A stretch of DNA of 27,640 nucleotides from the NCBI GenBank assembly GCA_903869975.1, contig CAIQBF010000107.1, positions 1 through 27,640 on the forward strand, read 5' to 3'. This DNA is from an uncultured bacterium (lineage in GTDB: Bacteria > Patescibacteriota > Minisyncoccia > Phycocordibacterales > UBA9973). This document shows, one piece after another, positions 21,583 through 27,640 of this stretch (the stretch's first letter is position 1; each line of letters begins with the position of its first letter). The translations under genes and the position numbers were made by a program. The notes beneath the pieces are model-generated. The model had not been told where the DNA came from and searched no databases. It worked only from the letters and a program-made list of their open reading frames with translations.

Positions 21583-23171
21583 AAGATTATAACCGAATAG
21601 ATACGGCTCTCGTCCCCTCTTATGTTACACATGTAACGGAGACCCTCGAGAAGGCCGGATATGAAGCATACATTGTTGGTGGCTGCGTCAGGGATCTTTT
21701 ACTTGGGCGCGAACCTAAGGATTGGGATGTGACCACAAACGCCACCCCCGAACAGATCATACCTCTCTTCGAAAAGACGGTGTACGAGAACAAGTTTGGC
21801 ACTGTTGCCGTCGTGTTCGAGCCCAAAGAGGCCCCCGTTACACATGTAACAGAAGAAATAGTTTCACGTGAAACTATAGATAGCGTTACACATGTAACAG
21901 CAACCCAGAAATACATAGTCGAAGTCACTCCTTTCCGCACAGAGACCACTTACTCAGACTTCCGCCACCCCGACGAGGTTCGCTTCAGCACCAAGATCGA
22001 CGATGACCTTATGCGCCGAGATTTTACGGTAAATGCTATGGCATATAGGCTTTCTGACCCGTCTAAAGGACAGAATACTGAAAATAGCCTTATAGATCTG
22101 TTTAATGGACGCCAAGATTTAAAGGACAAGGTCTTACGGACGGTAGGAAATCCGGGCGAGCGCCTAAAGGAAGACGCGCTCCGCATGCTCCGAGCTGTCC
22201 GTTTCTCGGTACAATTAGGCTTTTCTATGGCCGTGGAAACGACTCAGGCTATCATGGACAACGCAGATCTACTCAAAAACATCTCCGCTGAACGTATCCG
22301 AGACGAATTCGAGAAGATAATCACGTCGCCAGAACCCGCCGTCGGGATCGGCATGCTGCAGAAGTTTGGCCTACTCAAGCATTTTATCCCCGAACTTGAA
22401 GAGGGAATCAAATGTGAACAGAAAGGGGAGCACATTTATGATGTATACGAGCACCTCCTGCATGCCCTCCAACATGCGGCTGACAAAGGATGGCCGCTCG
22501 AAATACGTATTGCCGCACTCTTCCACGACATCGGTAAGCCTAAAACTCGCCGATGGGACGGAACCAAGGCGGGAGGAAAGGGAAAGTATACGTTCTACGG
22601 CCATGAAGTCGTCGGAGCACGAATGGCCGACAAAATCATGACTCGCATGAAATTCCCGAAAAAGGTAACCGACCTCGTGGTCACACTCGTCCGCCAGCAC
22701 ATGTTCTTCTCCGACACTGAAGCAATCTCGCTCAGCGCAGTTCGTCGAGTCGTTGCAAAAGTAGGGAAGGAGAATATCTGGCTCTTGATGAATATCCGTG
22801 AATGCGATCGGGTGGGCATGGCAAAAAAGGAAGCTCCCTACCGTCTACGCAAATACCATGCCATGATCGATGAGGTGCTTCGCGACCCAATCTCTGTCGG
22901 ACAGCTCGCTGTCGACGGAAGCATTCTTATGAAAGAACTCGGCATGAAGCCAGGTCCACGCATGGGCTGGATACTCCACGCACTTCTTGAAGAGGTGCTC
23001 GACGATCCCGCAAAAAATATACGTGCTTATCTTGATGCGAAAGTAGGGGAGCTTGAAGCGCTTTCGGACAAGGAGCTGCGTGAGCTTGGAGAGAAGGCGA
23101 AGGAGGCGAAGGAGGAACTCGAGGAGGAAGAAGTTGCGAAGTTGCATGCTAAGCATGGAGTGAGGAAGTAA
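21576..23171 (+). CDS. cca: CCA-adding tRNA nucleotidyltransferase with HD domain and parS-encoded insert
   Basis: This 531-residue class II nucleotidyltransferase adds CCA to tRNA 3' ends. Motifs: VGGCVRDLLLG (34-44), catalytic D49-W-D51, RRDFTVNAMA (147-156), the NPGERLKEDALRMLRAVRF neck (192-210) and an HD domain with H317-D318 (LFHDIGK). A Lys/Glu-rich helical tail (about 490-531) is unusual. Between the strand ending FEP (82) and VEVTPFRT (115-122) lies an insert of about 25-30 residues, containing VTHVT (88-92), VSRET (96-100) and VTHVT (104-108), which most homologues lack. Its DNA is the three-site ParB-like array. Three of four tRNAs nearby need this enzyme. Confidence 0.95.
   Translation: MKQDYNRIDTALVPSYVTHVTETLEKAGYEAYIVGGCVRDLLLGREPKDWDVTTNATPEQIIPLFEKTVYENKFGTVAVVFEPKEAPVTHVTEEIVSRETIDSVTHVTATQKYIVEVTPFRTETTYSDFRHPDEVRFSTKIDDDLMRRDFTVNAMAYRLSDPSKGQNTENSLIDLFNGRQDLKDKVLRTVGNPGERLKEDALRMLRAVRFSVQLGFSMAVETTQAIMDNADLLKNISAERIRDEFEKIITSPEPAVGIGMLQKFGLLKHFIPELEEGIKCEQKGEHIYDVYEHLLHALQHAADKGWPLEIRIAALFHDIGKPKTRRWDGTKAGGKGKYTFYGHEVVGARMADKIMTRMKFPKKVTDLVVTLVRQHMFFSDTEAISLSAVRRVVAKVGKENIWLLMNIRECDRVGMAKKEAPYRLRKYHAMIDEVLRDPISVGQLAVDGSILMKELGMKPGPRMGWILHALLEEVLDDPAKNIRAYLDAKVGELEALSDKELRELGEKAKEAKEELEEEEVAKLHAKHGVRK
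21624..21637. promoter_or_regulatory. GTTACACATGTAAC palindrome, copy 1
   Basis: 6-bp arms GTTACA/TGTAAC around CA, identical to the copies at 21837 and 21885 and 11/14 identical to the perfect parS core. It is read as V17-T18-H19-V20-T21 in the CCA enzyme, without lengthening the protein here. Confidence 0.55.
21837..21898. promoter_or_regulatory. Three-site parS array: GTTACA site, perfect parS, GTTACA site, at 24-bp spacing
   Basis: GTTACACATGTAAC (21837-21850), GTTTCACGTGAAAC (21861-21874) and GTTACACATGTAAC (21885-21898) are spaced exactly 24 bp start to start with 10-bp gaps, so the array is symmetric in site type about the central parS. The middle site is a perfect match to the 14-bp core of the widely conserved chromosomal ParB-binding site (full consensus TGTTTCACGTGAAACA), flanked by A and T. 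All lie in the same codon phase (first codon GTT) within the extra segment of cca. Confidence 0.8.
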
Positions 23172-23172
23172 T

Positions 23173-23209
23173 AAAAAACCGCATCATAATTGTATGATGC
23201 GGTTTTTTT
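23173..23209. terminator. Bidirectional terminator between cca and the 107-residue gene
   Basis: A perfect 16-bp stem (23173-23188 with 23193-23208) with an ATTG loop and A/T runs on both sides. It serves the convergent cca (plus) and 107-residue gene (minus). Confidence 0.92.
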
Positions 23210-23220
23210 GATAGATGTTG

Positions 23221-23544
23221 TTAGGCATTAACGCCTGGAAAAACTTTTTTTACAAAATCGTTATGCCCTGCTATAGCCTCGATTGGAGGTTTGGAAATCA
23301 ATTTAAATAGCGGAACCATGTTCGCCGGACAATCTTTTACTTGCCTAATAATCCTCCCTCGCAATTTATGAACTAAGCTTGTTAGAACTTGCTTTAGCTC
23401 TAAAAAATCATATCCAGTTTCTTCAACAAGCGCGGTCTGCACTAGATGAATATTTTGAATAATGTTATCAGGCGAGCCGTCTTCCTTTACAGAAGAATGT
23501 ACTTGGAGCAGAAACTGCTGCTGTTTTTTCAAAACTTCCTGCAT
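23221..23544 (-). CDS. Hypothetical protein, 107 residues
   Basis: A soluble, largely helical protein starting MQEVLKKQQQFLLQVHSSVKED, with a middle region QTALVEETGYDFLELKQVLTSLVHKL and a Pro-rich end (ANMVPLFKLISKPPIEAIAG). No membrane segment or catalytic motif is visible and I do not recognise it. A -10-like TAAAAT (23559-23554) ends 9 nt before the ATG, the spacing seen in other near-leaderless genes here, and a bidirectional terminator follows. It lies 91 bp downstream of xth on the same strand, but probably has its own promoter. Confidence 0.65.
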   Translation of the reverse strand: MQEVLKKQQQFLLQVHSSVKEDGSPDNIIQNIHLVQTALVEETGYDFLELKQVLTSLVHKLRGRIIRQVKDCPANMVPLFKLISKPPIEAIAGHNDFVKKVFPGVNA

Positions 23545-23635
23545 TTCTATTGAATTTTAAGTGTTTACAAAAAAGTGGGCTTTCAGTTACTTAAAAACTA
23601 TATCTTTTCCTCCGCGCCGTCAAGGAGCACTTCTG

Positions 23636-24403
23636 TTATATAAGCTCAATCGAAATAGGGCAGTGGTCGGAACCGTACCAGTTGGAAAGGATGGTTGTGG
23701 ATTTTACGCGAGGCATGAGCTTCTGCGAGGCGAGGAAATAGTCGATGCGCCAGCCAACGTTGCGCTCGCGAGCGTGAGTAAATTGGTCCCAGTAGGTATA
23801 GGCCTCTGTTTTGGTCGGATACAAATGACGAAAGACATCGGTAAACCCATGCGCGAGAAATTCATCGAACCAGGCACGCTCGATAGGGAGGAATCCGACA
23901 TGCGTTTTGTTGGCATCAGGCCGGGCAAGGTCGATCTCTTCGTGGGCGACGTTCACATCGCCCGTCACGAGAACAGGAACTTTCTTCGCGAGCTTGTCCG
24001 TAAATTCGAGAAAGGCGTCGTAGAAATCGAGCTTGTATTGGAGCTTCTCTGGTGCGCCGCCACCGTTTGGAAAGTAGCAATTGATGAATACGAAGTCTTT
24101 GAAGTGAAGCACGAGTGTGCGACCTTGTTCGTCGAAACGGGGGATACCAAGACCGTACTCAACTTTGACTGGCTCTTCTTTTGTATACACAGCCACACCA
24201 CTATAGCCTTTCTTGTATGTCGAAACGGCAAAATATGAATGGTACCCAGCAATATTCACGGCTTCGAGCGGAAGCTGAGAGGGATCGCATTTGGTTTCTT
24301 GGAGAGCGAGAATGTCCGGCTGTTCTTTTTCAAACAGCGGAAAAAAGAGATTGTCGCGGAGGGTAGCGCGCAGACCGTTGGTATTCCAAGAAATAATCTT
24401 CAT
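23636..24403 (-). CDS. xth: Exodeoxyribonuclease III (AP endonuclease family)
   Basis: This 255-residue endonuclease/exonuclease/phosphatase-fold enzyme cleaves DNA at abasic sites and trims 3' ends in base-excision repair. The motifs are complete: WNTNGLRA (N8), LQETKCD (metal-binding E36), GVAVYTKE, NCYFPNGGG, VTGDVNVAHEEIDLARPDAN (catalytic Asp/Asn), the WRIDYFLAS strand and GSDHCPISIEL with the essential Asp-His pair. Length is typical (about 250-260). It starts 15 nt after the methyltransferase gene, so the two are likely co-transcribed. Confidence 0.95.
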   Translation of the reverse strand: MKIISWNTNGLRATLRDNLFFPLFEKEQPDILALQETKCDPSQLPLEAVNIAGYHSYFAVSTYKKGYSGVAVYTKEEPVKVEYGLGIPRFDEQGRTLVLHFKDFVFINCYFPNGGGAPEKLQYKLDFYDAFLEFTDKLAKKVPVLVTGDVNVAHEEIDLARPDANKTHVGFLPIERAWFDEFLAHGFTDVFRHLYPTKTEAYTYWDQFTHARERNVGWRIDYFLASQKLMPRVKSTTILSNWYGSDHCPISIELI

Positions 24404-24418
24404 GGTTTGTACTGTATG

Positions 24419-25066
24419 TTATTTTTTCTTCAAAAGCAAAACAGAGAACACCATGTCTCGTGGGCCGTACGGCATATCGTGGTCGAGCTGCATAATTTCG
24501 AATTTTTTACCAAACAATCCATAGAGCTCTTCATCAGAAAAGAAATGATATCGAACTCCTTCACGGACGTAATCAGACTGTTCGTCTTTGTTTGGGTGCC
24601 AGGAGAAGTAATTAGGAGAGAGCTTCGACAAAAGGACAATATATGCAAGGCCTCCAACTTTTAATACACGGGCAGCTTCCGAAACATACGTCTCGTAATC
24701 TTCAGGCTTGATGTGGTGCAAAAGACCAATATCAACAACAGCATCGAAGCTTCCGTCTGTAAGGGGAATATCGAGCGCATCTCCATGTATGAAACGCATC
24801 TCACGCTCGAGCTTTTTGTTTTTGATTTCTGAATTGCCTCGATGCACCATATCGAGATTGTTCTCAAGACCGATAGATCTGAAGTCGAGATCAGCAAGCT
24901 CATAGAGCAGGCGGCCTCGTCCAGTACCGAGATCGAGGATGAGCGCATCCTTCGGGAGATAGAGCGTAAGCTCGTTGGGCCTGCGATTAAACGGAATGTT
25001 TGTCCAATGGTCAGTACCAGTACGGTATGCCTGGGCAAAGAAAGTGTTCTGATCGGTGTACGACAT
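24419..25066 (-). CDS. Class I SAM-dependent methyltransferase
   Basis: This 215-residue Rossmann-fold methyltransferase has motif I LILDLGTGRGRLLYEL (42-57), an acidic post-I position (GLENN, about 67-71), the GDALDIPLTDGSFDAVVDIGLLHHI motif II-III region (95-119) and an ARVLKVGGLAYIVLL motif typical of Methyltransf_11/25 members. The substrate cannot be deduced; the family includes small-molecule, quinone and tRNA enzymes. A -10 TATACT (25082-25077) ends 10 nt before the ATG. It is followed by xth. Confidence 0.88.
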   Translation of the reverse strand: MSYTDQNTFFAQAYRTGTDHWTNIPFNRRPNELTLYLPKDALILDLGTGRGRLLYELADLDFRSIGLENNLDMVHRGNSEIKNKKLEREMRFIHGDALDIPLTDGSFDAVVDIGLLHHIKPEDYETYVSEAARVLKVGGLAYIVLLSKLSPNYFSWHPNKDEQSDYVREGVRYHFFSDEELYGLFGKKFEIMQLDHDMPYGPRDMVFSVLLLKKK

Positions 25067-25076
25067 GTCTATATAT

Positions 25077-25082
25077 AGTATA
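25077..25082 (-). promoter_or_regulatory. -10 box of the methyltransferase-xth operon
   Basis: TATACT on the minus strand lies in the 21-bp gap after the recombinase stop codon and ends 10 nt before the ATG at 25066, predicting a nearly leaderless transcript. Confidence 0.55.
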
Positions 25083-25087
25083 GCGCG

Positions 25088-26047
25088 TTATTTCTTGCTG
25101 TGAAACTTTTTGTGAATTTCACGCAGCTGCTTGTCGGTAACGTGGGTATATATCTGCGTGGTCTGAATATTTGCGTGACCGAGCATGACTTGCACACTGC
25201 GGATATCGGCACCATTCTCAAGAAGATCTGTCGCAAAACTATGGCGCAGGATATGCGGAGTGACTTTGCGCGAGATGCCGGACTGAATAGCGTATTGTTT
25301 GACGATGCGTTCGATAGAGCGGGGAGTGAGGCGAGAAGAGTCACGTGTCGTCGACTGTACTTTGTTGCGAGAAAACTGCACGAACATCGGCTCATCCATA
25401 TCGGTTCGCTTTTTCAGGTACTCGCGGATAGCATCCTTAGCGCTATCAGAGAGGAACACCACCCGCACCTTTTCACCCTTTCCACGAATAGAAAACTCAT
25501 CTTTCGAGAGATCAAGGTCGCGGTTGAGTGAGCAGAGCTCGGCAAGACGAAGACCTGTTGAGAAGAAAAGTTCAAGCAAGGCTTTGTCGCGCAGATTGGA
25601 AACACTCGGATCAGGAAGCTTGCCGCCGCCTTTCGGATCAGAAAGGGGAGCGGCGAGCAGTTTGTCGAGTTCACTCGAACTCATCAGATCAAGCTGACGC
25701 TGGCCGACTTTCGCAAGTTCGATGCGATCGGGCGAGAGAGCAGTAATGCCGCGCTTCATGAGATATTTCAAAAAACGTCGAAGAGCGATGAGATAGTAGT
25801 TCTGCGTGTTCTTTTTCATAGTCGAACTCGCCTGCCCACGGACGGAAGCGCCCTCCGATCGGTTGAGATAGAGCCGGAACTCACGAATGCGATCGTCAGT
25901 AATGCCCGAAATATCTGAAATCTTCGTAAAATCAAAGAAACGGGTGAGATACTGCTCATAATTCCGTACAGTCTTCAGACTCGAGCCCTTCTCGATCTCC
26001 ATATATTCGAGAAATTCGCGTTTTAGTCGATCAGCTTCCGTACTCAT
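25088..26047 (-). CDS. xer: Tyrosine recombinase, XerC/XerD type
   Basis: This 319-residue site-specific recombinase has an N-terminal SAM-like core-binding domain (about 1-110) and a catalytic domain with all six conserved residues: R167 (TGLRLAE), K190 (RGKGEK), H265 and R268 (HILRHSFAT), H291 (LGHANI) and nucleophile Y300 (TQIY). Size and order fit the chromosome-dimer-resolving XerC/D/H group rather than a phage integrase, and no attachment site or phage gene is near it. The cognate dif site was not found in the window. An extended -10 (TG-A-TACAAT, 26062-26054) ends 6 nt before the ATG. Confidence 0.93.
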   Translation of the reverse strand: MSTEADRLKREFLEYMEIEKGSSLKTVRNYEQYLTRFFDFTKISDISGITDDRIREFRLYLNRSEGASVRGQASSTMKKNTQNYYLIALRRFLKYLMKRGITALSPDRIELAKVGQRQLDLMSSSELDKLLAAPLSDPKGGGKLPDPSVSNLRDKALLELFFSTGLRLAELCSLNRDLDLSKDEFSIRGKGEKVRVVFLSDSAKDAIREYLKKRTDMDEPMFVQFSRNKVQSTTRDSSRLTPRSIERIVKQYAIQSGISRKVTPHILRHSFATDLLENGADIRSVQVMLGHANIQTTQIYTHVTDKQLREIHKKFHSKK

Positions 26048-26053
26048 CCATAT

Positions 26054-26062
26054 ATTGTATCA
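26054..26062 (-). promoter_or_regulatory. Extended -10 promoter of the recombinase gene
   Basis: TG-A-TACAAT on the minus strand ends 6 nt before the ATG at 26047, the same geometry as tpiA. It is divergent from the rpsO promoter. Confidence 0.65.
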
Positions 26063-26098
26063 AATATATGTCGGAAAATGATGATCTAGGGGTCTCAC

Positions 26099-26127
26099 TT
26101 GCATCATTTAAAAATATATGCTACTAT
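26099..26127 (+). promoter_or_regulatory. Promoter of rpsO
   Basis: TTGCAT (26099-26104), 17 bp and an extended -10 TG-C-TACTAT (26119-26127), ending 10 nt before the rpsO ATG. Transcription would begin about 3 nt before the coding sequence, leaving no room for the structured leader through which S15 represses itself in E. coli. Confidence 0.75.
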
Positions 26128-26137
26128 CTATCTCGTT

Positions 26138-26401
26138 ATGTTGAAGACAAAAAAGAAGGCGGCAGTCGTCAAAAAAGCGCAGATCCACGCTACAGACACG
26201 GGTTCCCCGGAAGTCCAGGTTGCGATCCTTTCTACGCGCATTGATGAACTCGCTAAACACCTCAAGGAACACAAGAAAGACAACCATTCCCGCCGCGGCC
26301 TCCTCAAAATGGTCGCCGACCGCCGAACACACATGAAATATCTTGAGCGCAAGAGCAAGACACGACATGAGGCAGTCGCTAAAAAGCTCGAATCGAAGTA
26401 A
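26138..26401 (+). CDS. rpsO: 30S ribosomal protein S15 (uS15)
   Basis: This 87-residue protein binds 16S rRNA helices in the platform of the small subunit. The family core TGSPEVQVAILSTRIDELAKHLKEHKKDNHSRRGLL is present, with conserved His and Asp residues at the three-way-junction contact, and the C-terminal YL-x-x-K-S-K end follows. The open frame reaches upstream to 26099, but the extra residues overlap the promoter; the start at 26138 gives the usual length. The N-terminus is richer in Lys (MLKTKKKAAVVKKAQ) than in E. coli. Confidence 0.95.
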   Translation: MLKTKKKAAVVKKAQIHATDTGSPEVQVAILSTRIDELAKHLKEHKKDNHSRRGLLKMVADRRTHMKYLERKSKTRHEAVAKKLESK

Positions 26402-26402
26402 C

Positions 26403-26432
26403 AAAAAACCCCGGCTCTGGCCGGGATTTTTT
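26403..26432. terminator. Intrinsic terminator after rpsO
   Basis: A 6-bp GC stem CCCGGC/GCCGGG (26410-26415 with 26420-26425) with a TCTG loop, extended by A6/T6 flanks across one mismatch. It separates rpsO from the NYN gene. Confidence 0.85.
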
Positions 26433-26506
26433 GTGCTACACTTTTACTACAGCCTCGCAGTATTTTTTAATAACCGTTCGCTAATTGTTCGCTTTTTTAT
26501 ATTCAT

Positions 26507-27031
26507 ATGAGTATCGTCAAACACGCCGACCAGCGCGTCGCTATTTTCATCGACACGCAGAACCTGTATCACAGCGCCCGCAATCTCTACAAATCATACG
26601 TCAATTTCGGCAACGTCCTCAAAGACGCCCTTGCCGGCCGCAAGCTCATCCGCGCCATCGCGTATGTCATCACCAGTGAAGCAGGAGATGAAAAAGCTTT
26701 TTTCGACGCACTCGTCAAAGTCGGGATCGAAACCAAAACAAAAGACCTCCAAGTATTTTCGAGCGGCGCAAAGAAAGCCGATTGGGATGTGGGTCTCGCT
26801 GTCGACGCTATCAAGATGTCCCACAAAGTCGACACCGTCATTATCGCCTCCGGCGATGGCGATTTCATCCCACTTGTCGAATATCTTCAGATGAACGGTG
26901 GTACACAAGTAGAAGTCGTGGCTTTCGGAAAATCTTCTTCCATGAAGCTCAAGGAAGTCTGCGATGATTTTCTCGACCTTTCAGAAAATCCAAACAAGTA
27001 TCTCATGCGCGGCGGGGGAAATAGGAGATAA
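26507..27031 (+). CDS. NYN domain (LabA/DUF88, PIN-like) nuclease
   Basis: This 174-residue PIN-like protein has the NYN acidic cluster expected to bind a metal ion for RNA cleavage: D16 in VAIFIDTQNL, D92 and D94 in KKADWDVGLAVDAI with D100, and D117/D119 in IIASGDGDFIPLV. Members include LabA of cyanobacteria and related bacterial proteins thought to process RNA. It lies between rpsO and pnp, a pair that is adjacent in many bacteria, so a role in RNA turnover together with PNPase is a reasonable inference. A possible -10 (TG-C-TACACT, 26434-26442) lies 64 nt before the ATG. The C-terminus ends in Gly/Arg (RGGGNRR). Confidence 0.88.
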   Translation: MSIVKHADQRVAIFIDTQNLYHSARNLYKSYVNFGNVLKDALAGRKLIRAIAYVITSEAGDEKAFFDALVKVGIETKTKDLQVFSSGAKKADWDVGLAVDAIKMSHKVDTVIIASGDGDFIPLVEYLQMNGGTQVEVVAFGKSSSMKLKEVCDDFLDLSENPNKYLMRGGGNRR

Positions 27032-27076
27032 CATTCTAATACACCTAAGAAAAGCGAAGTCGAACCCTACGTGCCT

Positions 27077-27185
27077 AAATAAAATACTCCGATAAAAAGG
27101 CCTCGCGCAGACCGCGAAGGCGGTCGAGCGGCGTCGTTCGCGAGCACGCGAAACGACGTTGCCTTTTTATCGGAGTATTTTATTT
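27077..27185. repeat. Branched hairpin element B, terminator-like
   Basis: A perfect 25-bp outer stem (27077-27101 with 27161-27185) encloses a 59-nt insert (27102-27160) closely similar to that of element A but with compensatory changes. The hairpin-1 tip stem is GACCGC/GCGGTC here against GGACCC/GGGTCC in A; hairpin 2 is CGTCGTT/AACGACG against CGCCGTT/AACGGCG. The lower part of hairpin 1 is less well paired than in A. It separates the NYN gene from pnp and may terminate, or structure, the transcript between them. Confidence 0.8.
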
Positions 27186-27227
27186 GGGTACGAGAAATGA
27201 CAGACTTTCCTTTTCCCACGAAGAGAG

Positions 27228-27233
27228 TAAAAT
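27228..27233 (+). promoter_or_regulatory. -10 box of pnp
   Basis: TAAAAT ends 6 nt before the pnp ATG, matching the tpiA and xer geometry. No extended TG and no clear -35 are seen. Confidence 0.4.
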
Positions 27234-27239
27234 CCCAAT

Positions 27240-27640
27240 ATGAAATCCAAAGAATATTCCGTCGTCATCGGCGGCAAAACCATCACCGCCGTTTTCTCCG
27301 ATCTTGCCGAACAAGCAAACGGATCGGTTATCCTAAAGTCCGAAGGTACCGTTGTTTTGGCTACCGCTTGTATCTCAAAAGACGGCAAGGACAACCGTGG
27401 CTTCTTCAACCTCACCGTTGAGTACATGGAGAAATTCTATGCTGCCGGCCTCATTCTTGGCGGGCAATACAATAAGCGTGAAGGACGGCCGTCTGACGAG
27501 GCAATCCTTTCGGCCCGCATCATCGACCGCACCATCCGCCCACTTTTTTCCCAGCACATCAAAAACGCAATCCAGGTCATCGTAACCGTACTTGCGGTTG
27601 GGGAGTCTGATCCAGGAATACTGGGTATCAACGCGGCCTC
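27240..27640 (+). CDS. pnp: Polynucleotide phosphorylase, N-terminal part
   Basis: The gene runs off the right edge; 133 codons are visible. The product is a 3' to 5' phosphorolytic exoribonuclease of mRNA decay. The first RNase PH domain is recognisable: GGKTITAVFSDLAEQANGSVIL, GTVVLATACISKD, FFNLTVEYMEKFYAAG, the GQYNKREGRPSDEAILSARIIDRTIRPLF signature (about 77-104) and VTVLAVGESDPGILGINAAS. The N-terminus matches the family. It has a predicted near-leaderless start and is preceded by branched element B. Confidence 0.95.
   Translation, partial: MKSKEYSVVIGGKTITAVFSDLAEQANGSVILKSEGTVVLATACISKDGKDNRGFFNLTVEYMEKFYAAGLILGGQYNKREGRPSDEAILSARIIDRTIRPLFSQHIKNAIQVIVTVLAVGESDPGILGINAA

Noticed and set aside
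25088..26047. Integrase of a mobile element
   Set aside because: Size, domain order and housekeeping neighbours fit a Xer recombinase; no attachment repeats, excisionase or phage genes are near.
1..27640. CRISPR array, rRNA genes, insertion sequences, toxin-antitoxin pairs
   Set aside because: Looked for and not found: no regularly spaced long repeats, no rRNA segments, no transposase motifs and no typical toxin-antitoxin gene pair.

Overview
The window looks like chromosomal DNA of a Patescibacteria (Candidate Phyla Radiation) bacterium, probably in the Parcubacteria/Paceibacteria. The evidence is a compact type IV pilus operon beside secreted 'GW'-motif surface proteins, a trigger factor without its PPIase domain, almost no Shine-Dalgarno sequences, and start codons that sit 6-10 nt after a -10 box. 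UGA is used as a stop, so the code is standard. No rRNA, CRISPR array, insertion sequence or prophage was seen.

Layout. 1-405: end-truncated hypothetical gene (minus). 463-2661: recJ and a HIT hydrolase, divergent from one mirror-symmetric promoter. 2647-2746: branched hairpin element A. 2763-4656: tpiA-pgk. 4680-9693: pilus operon (pilB, pilC, three class III prepilins, a PilX-like protein), minus strand. 9778-12714: three-gene operon for a membrane-anchored peptide and two secreted surface proteins. 12800-18173: plus-strand run nusA (with a leader attenuator), ppa, tig, clpP, rny. 18424-20248: a lone secreted protein of unusual type, HU, and a small orphan gene. 20328-21560: four tRNAs, a 26-residue basic ORF and yraN around a non-coding stretch with DnaA boxes. 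21576-23171: cca. 23221-26047: orphan gene, xth, a methyltransferase and a Xer-type recombinase (minus). 26138-27640: rpsO, NYN-domain nuclease, hairpin element B, start of pnp.

How the genes fit together. Several products act on RNA or transcription: NusA, RNase Y, PNPase, a NYN nuclease, S15 and the CCA-adding enzyme that three of the four tRNAs here need. The pilus operon followed by glycolytic genes and the surface-protein operon are typical of an episymbiont envelope programme.

The strongest unusual signal is at 20855-21898. A perfect ParB-binding core (GTTTCACGTGAAAC) lies inside cca, flanked at exactly 24 bp on each side by two identical related palindromes (GTTACACATGTAAC). A third copy and several degenerate sites lie nearby, together with two DnaA boxes, an AT-rich stretch and a change in gene direction. 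I read this as a candidate centromere and replication-origin region, with part of the ParB array carried as a peptide insert in the CCA enzyme. A second unusual signal is a pair of about 100-nt branched inverted-repeat elements (A and B) whose inner stems show compensatory base changes.
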